A program made the translations under genes and the position numbers. Positions 46,019 through 54,101 of a stretch of 64,000 nucleotides of DNA are shown piece after piece. The number at the start of each line of letters is the position of its first letter. The first letter of the stretch is position 1. The DNA is from Opitutaceae bacterium (GTDB lineage: Bacteria; Verrucomicrobiota; Verrucomicrobiia; Opitutales; Opitutaceae), in assembly GCA_016715765.1 (NCBI GenBank), contig JADJZJ010000026.1:31303-95302 (forward strand). The letters run 5' to 3'. The notes beneath the pieces are model-generated. The model ran no database searches. It saw nothing but the letters and a program-made list of their open reading frames with translations, and had not been told where the DNA came from.

Positions 46019-46792
46019 ATGCCCACCGCCCGCTCCATCCAGGCCGCGTTCGAACGCGACGGCTATTACTTCGCCCGCGGCGTCTTCAAGCCCGCCGAGA
46101 TCAGGCGCCTTGAGCGCGAATTCGACCGCATCGTCCGCCAGCTCACCCGCCGCGGCGATCTCAACACCGCCCAGTGGGGCGGCGAGCGCCAGAAAAAGAT
46201 CGGCGGCGAAAAAAGCCTGATCACGCACACCCACAATGTGCAGTGCTATTCCGCCGTCTGGCTGCAGGCCATCCAGTCACCCCGCCTCCTCGACCTCGCC
46301 GAGACCATCCTCGGGCCCGACATCATCCTGCATCACACGAAGCTGTTCCAGAAGCCGACGGAGAACGGGATGCCCTTCACGATGCACCAGGACTGGTCCT
46401 ATTTCCCGTCCGTGAAGGACACGATGATCGCCGGCATCATCCACGTCTCGCCGGCCACCGACGAGATGGGCTGCCTGCGCGTCTATCCCGGCTCGCACAA
46501 GCTCGGCCGCGCCGCCCACACCGGCGGCCAGGAACCCTGCGCCCTGCTCGACCAGTATCCGCTCGAAGGCGCCGTCGCCCTCGAGGCCGAACCCGGCGAC
46601 GTGCTCTTCTTCCATTATTTCACCCTGCACGGCTCGAAGCACAACCGCTCCCGCCGCCTGCGCAAAACCGTCCTCGTGCAGATGCACGCCGGCGACGACG
46701 AGATCGAACCGGGCAACGGCCACCCCAACTCCCGCCTCACCCTCCGCGGCTGGAACCACCGCATCAACCGCGGCATCGCGAACACGGTGTGA
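46019..46792 (+). CDS. Phytanoyl-CoA dioxygenase (PhyH) family protein (second)
   Basis: 257 residues from the ATG at 46019. Fe(II)/2-oxoglutarate oxygenase with FTMHQDWSYFP (HxD pair), VYPGSHKLGRA as the PhyH turn, and FFHYFTLHGSKHNRSRRLRK providing the distal His and the 2-oxoglutarate arginine. HHTKLFQKP upstream of the HxD motif is typical of the family. Not closely similar to the PhyH protein at 4339. Substrate unknown; flanking genes are a hypothetical and an alpha-mannosidase. Confidence 0.88.
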   Translation: MPTARSIQAAFERDGYYFARGVFKPAEIRRLEREFDRIVRQLTRRGDLNTAQWGGERQKKIGGEKSLITHTHNVQCYSAVWLQAIQSPRLLDLAETILGPDIILHHTKLFQKPTENGMPFTMHQDWSYFPSVKDTMIAGIIHVSPATDEMGCLRVYPGSHKLGRAAHTGGQEPCALLDQYPLEGAVALEAEPGDVLFFHYFTLHGSKHNRSRRLRKTVLVQMHAGDDEIEPGNGHPNSRLTLRGWNHRINRGIANTV

Positions 46793-46808
46793 AATATTTG
46801 CCTGGGCT

Positions 46809-47075
46809 GTAGGGCGTCACCTTGGTGACGCCTGTTCCGGCAACGCTGCTATATAATCATTCGAGGCCGGACCAAGGTCCGGCCCTACAGGTCTGTATGG
46901 CCACCCCTGGGAGCGCGACCGCCCTCGGTCGCAATCGTGCGAAGACTCGCGGACTTTCGAGAATGAGAACGATAGGAGGACGCGTAGGTCTGGTTGCAGT
47001 CGGTTTCCCCTGGGAGCGCGGGCGGCCCGCCCGCTCCGATTCGATTGCGGGCGGGCCGCCCGCGCTCCCACCATC
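46809..47075. repeat. Two-hairpin GTAGGGC unit and GGGAGCGCG palindromes
   Basis: The 343-bp gap 46793-47135 holds no gene. 46809-46888 is the 80-bp unit in inverted order (GTAGGGCGTCACCTTGGTGA first, CCGGACCAAGGTCCGGCCCT last). 46908-46936 is a single TGGGAGCGCGACCGCCCTCG arm. 47009-47072 is an inverted pair reading TGGGAGCGCGGGCGGCCCGC and its mirror. Confidence 0.8.
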
Positions 47076-47135
47076 CGGATTAGTGTTTATTCGGGCCCAT
47101 TAGTGGTTACCCCAGACTGATTCGTCCCTTTCCCC

Positions 47136-49286
47136 ATGCGCACTGTCCATATCGTCCTGAACGCCCATCTCGATCCGGTCTGGCTCTGGCCCTGGACCGC
47201 CGGCGTCGATGAATGCCTCAACACGTGTTACACCATGTGCAACACGCTCGACCGCCACCGCGACATCATCTTCACGCGCGGCGAGGCCTGGGTCTACGAA
47301 CAGGTGCGCCGGCACGACCCCGCGCTGTTCAAGCGCATCGTCCGCCACATCCACGCCGGCCGCTGGTCGGTCGTCGGCGGCTGGTGGATCCAGCCGGACT
47401 GCAACCTGCCCGGCGCGGAAGGCCTGAACCAGCAGATCGCCCTCGGACGCGAGTGGTTCCAGAAGCACCTGCTCTTCTTCCCGCGCATCGGGTACAACGT
47501 CGACTCCTTCGGCCACAGCGCCGCCCTGCCCGACCTCATGGCCGCGCACGGCCAGCACAGCTACGTCTTCATGCGCCCCATGGCGCACGAGACCGTCCTG
47601 CCCGCCCGGGTCTTCCGCTGGCGCGGCCGGCCGGGCGGCAGCGTGGTCAACACCTTCCGCATCGCCCACGGCTACTGCACCGTCAACCCGCCCACCCTGG
47701 CCCACGTCGAGGGCGCCCTGGAAGGATTGCCGCCCGGGGTCACCCACACGATGTGCTTCATGGGCGTCGGCGACCACGGCGGCGGACCCAACGAGCAGAT
47801 CATCCAGTGGGTGCGCGACCACCGGGACGCCATCCCGGGCGCGCGGCTCGAATTCTCCTCGCCCGAACGCTTCTTCAAGGCGCTCGCGCCGGAGCTGTCG
47901 CACCTGCCGGTCGTCACCGGCGAACTCCAGATGCACGCCATCGGCTGCTACACCAACCACCGGCCCGTGAAGCTCGGCGTGCGCCGCGCCGAGAACCTGC
48001 TCGCGCAGGCCCGCCTGGCCCTTGCCACCGCCCCGCGCGGCGAGCGCAGGGCCGCCGCGCCGGTCATGGACGAAGCCTGGCGCATGCTCTGCTTCAATTC
48101 CTTCCACGACACGCTCGGCGGCAGCTGCACGCCGGGTGCGGCGCGCGCCGCCGATGACCAGCTGGCCGGCGTCAGGGCCACGGCCGAGGCCCTGCTGAGC
48201 GAAACCTTCCGCCGGCAGGCCCACGCCCTGCCCGCCGATGAGCGCCAGCGCATGGTCCTGGCCAACTACACCACGGAGAAGTTCAGCGACTTCCTCGAGC
48301 ACGAGCCGTGGCTCGAATGGACGCACTGGCAGCCGGACTGGTGCCTGCTCGACGAGCGCAACCGCCTGGTCCCGCACCAGGTCATCGAGCCCGAGACGCT
48401 CATGCCCGACACCATGCGCCTGCTTTTCCCGCTCGCCATCGAGCCGGGCGCGTTCCGCACCCTGCGCATCGCCCGCAACCCCACGGGCAAGCCCGCCGCG
48501 GCCAAGGGGGCCGATCCCGCCTTCACCCTCGCGCTCAACCCCGACGGCTCCGGCGCCCTCCAGCCCGCCGCCGGCCCCGCCTGTCCGCTGCCGGAGCTCC
48601 GCCTGATCGAGGACAAATCCGACACCTGGTCGCACAACCTCGACCGCTTCGCCGGCCCGCAGCTCGACCGCGCCCACTGGAGCCAGCCCGTCCAGGTCGA
48701 AGCCGGCCCGCTGCGTCACACCTGGCGCATCGACGGCCGCATCGGCGAAAGCCGCCTCTGCGCCGACTGGCGCCGCTACGCCGGCCAGGACTTCTACGAA
48801 CTCCGCCTCCGGGTGAACTGGCACGAGCACCACAGGCTGCTCCGGCTTTCCTGGACGCCCGGCGCCGCCATCGGCAGCCGTGACGATGGCATCTCCGGCG
48901 GCGGCCTGGTCCGCGCCAGCGACGGCCGCGAGCTGCCCCTGCGCGACCGCTCCCTGCTCCTGCTCGGCGACCACCTCCGCGCCGGCCTGGTCGCACCCGA
49001 GGTCTTCGCCATCAGCGGCAATCCCGCCGGCGTGCACCTCACGCTGCTGCGTTCCTGCCCCTTCGCCCACCACGATCCGAAGATCCTGCCGGAGAAGCTC
49101 GAGCACTACGCATGGCAGGACCAGGGCGAGCACACCTTCACCCTGCGCTACTTCCCCGCCGGGAAGGTCACCGCGAAGGAACTAGACCGTCACGCCCTCC
49201 TCCTCCAGCAGCGCCCCCTCATCGCCGACCTCACCCGCGGCATGCCCGGCCGCCCCTTCAAGGACCAGCCCGACTGGCCGCGGTGA
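47136..49286 (+). CDS. Glycoside hydrolase family 38 alpha-mannosidase-like protein
   Basis: 716 residues. The GH38 N-terminal domain begins MRTVHIVLNAHLDPVWLWPW with zinc ligands His11 and Asp13, and NVDSFGHSAALPDLM holds the nucleophile Asp123 (pattern xDxFGHS). MCFMGVGDHGGGPNE supplies another zinc-site GDHGGG motif. The remaining beta-sandwich domains are shorter than in class II mannosidases. No signal peptide, so probably cytoplasmic, trimming imported oligosaccharides. Anomeric and linkage specificity cannot be read from sequence. Confidence 0.9.
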   Translation: MRTVHIVLNAHLDPVWLWPWTAGVDECLNTCYTMCNTLDRHRDIIFTRGEAWVYEQVRRHDPALFKRIVRHIHAGRWSVVGGWWIQPDCNLPGAEGLNQQIALGREWFQKHLLFFPRIGYNVDSFGHSAALPDLMAAHGQHSYVFMRPMAHETVLPARVFRWRGRPGGSVVNTFRIAHGYCTVNPPTLAHVEGALEGLPPGVTHTMCFMGVGDHGGGPNEQIIQWVRDHRDAIPGARLEFSSPERFFKALAPELSHLPVVTGELQMHAIGCYTNHRPVKLGVRRAENLLAQARLALATAPRGERRAAAPVMDEAWRMLCFNSFHDTLGGSCTPGAARAADDQLAGVRATAEALLSETFRRQAHALPADERQRMVLANYTTEKFSDFLEHEPWLEWTHWQPDWCLLDERNRLVPHQVIEPETLMPDTMRLLFPLAIEPGAFRTLRIARNPTGKPAAAKGADPAFTLALNPDGSGALQPAAGPACPLPELRLIEDKSDTWSHNLDRFAGPQLDRAHWSQPVQVEAGPLRHTWRIDGRIGESRLCADWRRYAGQDFYELRLRVNWHEHHRLLRLSWTPGAAIGSRDDGISGGGLVRASDGRELPLRDRSLLLLGDHLRAGLVAPEVFAISGNPAGVHLTLLRSCPFAHHDPKILPEKLEHYAWQDQGEHTFTLRYFPAGKVTAKELDRHALLLQQRPLIADLTRGMPGRPFKDQPDWPR

Positions 49287-49302
49287 GTGTGGTGTTAATG
49301 TA

Positions 49303-49530
49303 GGGCGGGGTCTCCGAACCCCGCCTTGGGAGCGCGACCGCCCTCGGTCGCAATCAATCGAAGACTTGCGGGTTGATTGCAGGCGGATCGTCCTGGGAGC
49401 GCGGACGGCTCGTCCGCTTCATTCACGGATTGCGGGCGGGCCGCCCGCGCTCCCAGGGTCCAATCCCACGCTACGCTAGCTACGGGCAGAGCGAATGAGT
49501 GGCGTAGGGCAGGTCTCCGACCTGCCCTAC
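49303..49530. repeat. Palindrome array between mannosidase and histidine kinase genes
   Basis: Contains GTAGGGCGGGGTCTCCGAAC (49301-49326), TGGGAGCGCGACCGCCCTCG (49327-49352), a TGGGAGCGCGGACGGCTCGT ... GGGCGGGCCGCCCGCGCTCC pair (49395-49455), a degenerate CTAGCTACGGGC near 49477 and a compact GTAGGGCAGGTCTCCGACCT palindrome (49504-49530). The inverse head of the last one, read on the minus strand, provides the TAG stop of the kinase gene. Confidence 0.75.
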
Positions 49531-51768
49531 GTCTTCAGCACTCCGGCCACCACCGAGCGGAACTCATCGATCTCAAAGGGCTTCGGCAGGCAGGTGCGGC
49601 CGTGGCGGCGGAGGAAGTCGGTGAACGCGTCGTTGATGACATCGCCGCTCATGAAGAGCACGCGCTTCGCGGTGACCGGATCCGTCGTGGCCAAATGCTC
49701 GTACAGCTGCAGTCCGTTCATGCCGGGCATCTTCCAATCGGTCACGATCACGTCGAAGGCGCAGCGGCGCAGCACGTCAATGGCCGCCTCCCCGCTCGCC
49801 ACGGCCGCCACGGTGTAGCCGTCCTGCTCGAGCAGTGCGCGGGTGAGTTCGCGGATCCACTCCTCGTCGTCCACGACGAGCACGGACCGCCCGGTGCCCG
49901 AGGCCCGGGGCGCCGGCGTGAAAGGCGCCGCGCTGGCGGGCCGCATCGACTGCTTGTCGTTCGCGATCGGCAGCTCGATGGCGAAGGTGGTGCCGCGGCC
50001 GACTTCGCTCCGCACCGTGATCCTGCCGCCGTGCTCCTGGATGATGCCGTAGGACAGGCTGAGGCCGAGGCCCGTGCCCTTGCCCACGGGCTTGGTGGTG
50101 AAGAACGGATCGAAGATGCGCGGGAGGTGGCCCGGGGCGATGCCCGGGCCGTTGTCGGAGAATTCCACCTGCACCATGTCCGCCGTCGCGAGGGTGCGGA
50201 CCACGATCTCGCCGTCGTGGCGGTACGGCTGCAGCGCCTGGCGCGCGTTGCTGAGGATGTTCACGAAGACCTGCTGCAACTGGTGCGCATCCGCCATGAT
50301 GACGGGCAGCTTGGCGGCAAACTGCGGGACGACCTTGATGTTGCTGGTGCGCAGGTCGTAGGCCATGATCTCCAGGACCTCCTCGATCACGGCGTTGAGC
50401 TTCACGATCTTGCGCTCGGGGGCGTGCTGCCGGGCGAAGCTCAGCAGGCTCTGCACGATCTTGTGGCAGCGGTGCGCGCTCTTGGCGATGAGCTCGAGGT
50501 GGGGCCGCGCCTTTTCGTCGGTGGACACCTGCGTGAGCAGATCGGCGAACCCGATGACGGCGGTCAGCGGGTTGTTCAACTCGTGCGCCACGCCGGCCAC
50601 GAACTGCCCGACCGCCGACAGCTTCTCGCTCTGCACGAGCTGCGCCTGGGTGCCCTTGAGGGTGGTGACGGTTTTCTCCAGCTCGGCCCGCGAGGACTGC
50701 AGGTTTTCCGTCATGCGGTTGAAGCTCTGCGCGAGGTCGCCGCACTCGTCGTCGGAAAACCGCTCGATGCGCCGGGAAAAATCGCCGCGGCCGACCGCCT
50801 CGGCCGATTCCGCCAGGTCGCGGAGCGGATGCGTGACACGGCGCACGAACCAGGAAACCACGATGCCGCTCACGAGAATGCCCGCGATGCTGAGCCCCAT
50901 GACGGTGCGGCGGGTCTGCACCAGCGCCTGCAGGCGCGCCTCGTACGAGGACAGCATGACGTAGCGGATGCCCGGCTGGCCCGGGGCCGCGGCGCCGAGG
51001 TCGCCGGACCGGGCCATGAAATGCTCGTTGGCCACTACGGCCCGGCGGGCGTCCGCGGTCCGGCCGGCCGGCCGGGGCGACTTCCTCCAGCAATGTTTTC
51101 GGCAGGGCCCCGGCCGGCACGGTGGACACCACCACGGCGTTGTCCGCCACCAGCAGGATTTCGGTGCGGGGCAGCTTGAGCTCCTGCACGGCCGGTTCGC
51201 CCAGGACGATCGCCACGGTCAGCGCGCCGACCAGCGGGCCGCGGTTCGGGGCGGTCACCGGGACGGCGACCACGCTGTACACCCGGCCGTCGTAACCGAC
51301 CACGCCGGACCCGGCCTCGCCCGCGAGGGCCTTCGCCCGGAGCCCGGCGGTCTCCTGCGCCAGCTTTTCCAGGTCGGTGGCCGAGGAACGGCGGCGGCCG
51401 GTGACGTACTCCTCGTGGTCGTTGAAATACAGCAGGGCCGCATGGTCCTCGGGCGCATCCTCCAGGACGCTGAGGAGCAGCCCGTCGATCGTGCGCCGGT
51501 CGCCCAGCTCCGCCGTCACCTTGAACCGCGCCTCCTCCGCCACGCTGCGGTAGCGCTCGAGGATGTTGCGCGAGCGGTTGTCGAGCGACTTGAGGAACAC
51601 CGCCTCGGCGGTGGTGAGGGTCTGCCGCGCCTCGTCCTCCATCTGGCGCTCCATGTGGTCGTTGACGATCCAGAGCGTGACCACGGGCAGGAGCACGAGA
51701 AAGCCGAGCACGGCGACCAGTACCTTGGCCTGCAGGCTCAGCCGGAATTTTTTATTCGGCGCCGCCAT
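49527..51768 (-). CDS. Hybrid sensor histidine kinase with receiver domain, apparent frameshift
   Basis: Two overlapping minus-strand frames form one protein of about 745 residues. Frame one starts at the ATG at 51768: a membrane segment (about 11-31), a periplasmic sensor domain, then it leaves frame after EEVAPAG near 51080. Frame two continues with TADARRAVVANEHF, a second membrane segment, HAMP, the H-box VAHELNNPLTAVIGF, N-box FVNILSNARQAL, GTGLGLSLSYG and a receiver domain with VTDWKMPG as the phospho-acceptor Asp. The break lies in a GGCCGGCCGGCCGG tract; loss or gain of one GGCC unit would restore the frame. It starts 2 bp after the cupredoxin stop. Confidence 0.88.
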
Positions 51769-51770
51769 GG

Positions 51771-52457
51771 TCAGGGTTTGGGCAGCGCCTCGAGGCCGAG
51801 CACGAAGTCCACGGTCACCTCGCCCTCCGCCGGCACGGTGATTTCCTTCGTCGCACTGGGCAGCCGCTCGTGCCACGCCCGCAGCTTGTAGGTGCCGGCC
51901 GGCACGTCGCGGATCACAAAGCGCCCGCGCGCATCGCTGAGCGCAAACCACGGGTTCGGCAGCACAAGCACGATGCAGTGCATCTTGGTGTGGATGGAGC
52001 AGAACACATCCACCCGGCCGGTCTTGTCGAAGGTGATGACGGGGGGCGCTTCCTTGGCGCTGTAAAGCCCGAGGTTGAACTCCTTGGGCTCCGACATCGA
52101 AAAGACGTTGTGGTAGATGTCGTCCTCGTTGGGCCACAGCACGGTGGAGCCGACCGAGACGGGCAGCACCCGGGGCTCGAAGGCCGCATCCTTCTGGACC
52201 ACGGTCGCCTTGCCCGGCGGCGGCGGGGTCGCCGGGATCTGGTCCACGTACACGATGAAGTCCGAGAGTTTGGCATAGTCCACGCGCTCGACGAACTTGT
52301 AGCGGCGGCTGGCATACTTGTCCCCGCCGCCCCCGCCGGAGGCCTCGGGGGCGCCGCGGGCCGTGACGGTGCCGGTGATGGTCCCGGCGGTCACCGGACC
52401 GGCGAGGCAGAGCGCGGCCCAAAGCCAGGCCAGTCGGGAATTGAGGGCCAGTGTCAT
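51771..52457 (-). CDS. Exported cupredoxin-like protein
   Basis: 228 residues. Signal peptide MTLALNSRLAWLWAALCLAG (cut near VTAG), a Gly-rich linker about 36-48, then a blue-copper type fold: ligand His in DIYHNVFSMS, then Cys, His and Met/His candidates in VFCSIHTKMHC, the C-x2-H-x2-M/H pattern of methylamine-utilisation and plastocyanin-like proteins. The C-terminal part (LSDARGRFVIRDVPAGTYKL) resembles a carboxypeptidase regulatory-like domain. Middle gene of the porin-cupredoxin-kinase operon, with gaps of 7 and 2 bp. Probably a periplasmic copper or electron-transfer protein. Confidence 0.85.
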   Translation of the reverse strand: MTLALNSRLAWLWAALCLAGPVTAGTITGTVTARGAPEASGGGGGDKYASRRYKFVERVDYAKLSDFIVYVDQIPATPPPPGKATVVQKDAAFEPRVLPVSVGSTVLWPNEDDIYHNVFSMSEPKEFNLGLYSAKEAPPVITFDKTGRVDVFCSIHTKMHCIVLVLPNPWFALSDARGRFVIRDVPAGTYKLRAWHERLPSATKEITVPAEGEVTVDFVLGLEALPKP

Positions 52458-52464
52458 AGGGGGA

Positions 52465-53838
52465 TCAGAACTTCACGACGATCTCGGTGGCAAAGAGATC
52501 CTCCTTGTCGCGGGCCTGGCCGTTCATCATCCGGCCATCCTCCTGCGCGTACTCCACCTTGAGCAGCAGCGGGTCGCCGAACCGGTAGCCCACGCCCAGG
52601 CTCAGTCGCTTCAGGTTCTCGGTCAGCGGCAGGCCGTTGTAGAAAAAGGTCCCGCCACTGCCCAAGCCCTGCAGCAGGTAGCCCTTCGCGACGCTGATTT
52701 CACTGTAGCGCGCCGCCGCGTGGAACCCACCGGCGATCTGCTGGGCCGCTTCAACGTAAAAATGCTTCAGTTTCCGCTGGTTGTCCGCCGCGGTGTCGTC
52801 GTCGTCATACTCCGCCGTGCCGACGGCCGCGGCCAGGTGGCCGCCTGCCCAATGCGCCCGGGCATCGGCCTGATAGAGGGTGGCTTCGAAACACTTCGTG
52901 GTGGCCGCCGGGCCGATGGATCGGAAGAAGCCGCCGCCGATCCAGACCTCGGAAAGAAAATCCCCCGCAATCGTGAGGTTGCCCGTGCGCATCGCGCTCG
53001 CGCTCACATGCAGCCAGCTCGCGGGATCCGCCCCCACCCGCAGCGTGAAGGCCTTCTCGTCTTGATAGTCCCGCAGGGTCTTGTGCCCGCCGTTCTGCAC
53101 GGCGAAGACATAGCTGAGGGGACCCGCCGTGCCGTAGAGTTCCACCCCTTCGTCCACGCCCCAGATATCGGCCACCGAGTGGGTGATGAGCGGATTGTCC
53201 AGCATCCCGCGGGAAAGGTATTCCTCGCCGAACGGGATGTCCACGCGCCCCACCCGGAGGTTCAGCAGCCGGTCGGGTCCGCCGAACCGGCCCGAGAGAT
53301 TTTCAAAGTCCACGTACACCTCGCCCATGTGGAAGAACTCGTCGTTGGCCTCGCGCGTGACCAGATCCAGCTCGGCAAACAGATACGTGTCCTTCCAGAC
53401 CGGGGCCTCGAGGTAAACCTTCACGTCGTCGGCGCGAAACTCCCCGTTGGGCCAGGCGCTCTGCGGACCGCCGTCAAAATACGCCAGCCCCGCCTCCCCG
53501 CTCAGGCGGAGTTCGCGGTCCCGTTCGCCCCCGCCGCTGCGCGCCACCGGCACGGCCGCCGCCTCCGCCACGCGGTCGCGGAGTGCGTCCAGTTCCCGGG
53601 CCTGCCGCGTCCCGGTGCCGGCCAGTTCGTTGAGGCGTCCGCGCAATTCGTCGATCTGCTGCTGCTGCGACTGCACCTGCTCCTGCAACCGGCGGTTCTG
53701 GTCCATCAGCGCGCGCAATTCGGCGGCCGATACCTCCCCCTCGGCGGCGAACAAGGCCGGGCCGGTGGGCATGACGGCACAAAGGCCAAGTCCGAGGATA
53801 CAGAGGGCTTGCTTCACGTTTGGGGCGACCGCCAGCAT
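52465..53838 (-). CDS. Outer membrane porin with periplasmic coiled coil (OprO/OprP-like)
   Basis: 457 residues from the ATG at 53838; GTG at 53817 gives a tidier signal peptide (MKQALCILGLGLCAVMPTGP) and may be the true start. After the signal a coiled coil follows (LRALMDQNRRLQEQVQSQQQ, then QIDELRGRLNEL), then a porin-type barrel of alternating residues ending in LFATEIVVKF with a C-terminal Phe, the outer-membrane insertion signal. Homologous to phosphate-selective or trimeric porins with N-terminal coiled coil. First gene of the operon with the cupredoxin and the kinase. Confidence 0.85.
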   Translation of the reverse strand: MLAVAPNVKQALCILGLGLCAVMPTGPALFAAEGEVSAAELRALMDQNRRLQEQVQSQQQQIDELRGRLNELAGTGTRQARELDALRDRVAEAAAVPVARSGGGERDRELRLSGEAGLAYFDGGPQSAWPNGEFRADDVKVYLEAPVWKDTYLFAELDLVTREANDEFFHMGEVYVDFENLSGRFGGPDRLLNLRVGRVDIPFGEEYLSRGMLDNPLITHSVADIWGVDEGVELYGTAGPLSYVFAVQNGGHKTLRDYQDEKAFTLRVGADPASWLHVSASAMRTGNLTIAGDFLSEVWIGGGFFRSIGPAATTKCFEATLYQADARAHWAGGHLAAAVGTAEYDDDDTAADNQRKLKHFYVEAAQQIAGGFHAAARYSEISVAKGYLLQGLGSGGTFFYNGLPLTENLKRLSLGVGYRFGDPLLLKVEYAQEDGRMMNGQARDKEDLFATEIVVKF

Positions 53839-53894
53839 GCCGGTCACCGGCGGGCATGCAAGCCCCGCGGCGTTTACCATGGGTGCGCAACCAG

Positions 53895-54091
53895 CCTGCC
53901 CTCCGTAGGCCCGGCGAAGGAGGGCCCTCGGTCGCAATCGGGCGCATGTTGGCGGGTTTCCGAGAACGAGAACGATTAAGAGAACGAGAACGATTGATAG
54001 TGGATTGGTGGCTGGGAGGTCCCCAATCCTCCACTCGCTCACGCTCGTAGCTACAAGCACAGGGCGGCTCACCGGGGACGGTTCGCCCTAC
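53895..54091. repeat. Repeat cluster upstream of the porin gene
   Basis: Contains the CCGTAGGCCCGGCGAAGGAGG form of the TCCTTCGCC module joined to CCCTCGGTCGCAATC (half of a GGGAGCGCGACC palindrome), AGAACGAGAACGATTAAGAG repeats (53958-53998), an inverse arm of GTAGCTACGAGCGTGAGCGA (54031-54054) and CGGCTCACCGGGGACGGTTC (54065-54091), which pairs with copies at 58438-58511. No gene. Confidence 0.75.
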
Positions 54092-54101
54092 CAGATTCCA
54101 A

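Noticed and set aside
49777..52422. Single 881-residue protein in the kinase region
   Set aside because: Only its middle part (from the Met at 51768 to about 51080) is the kinase; the ends are antisense or out-of-frame translations of neighbouring true genes, with Arg/Pro/Ala-rich composition.
52465..54072. Longer N-terminus of the porin through the upstream repeats
   Set aside because: The additional residues derive from repeat DNA and would hide the signal peptide that begins near 53817-53838.
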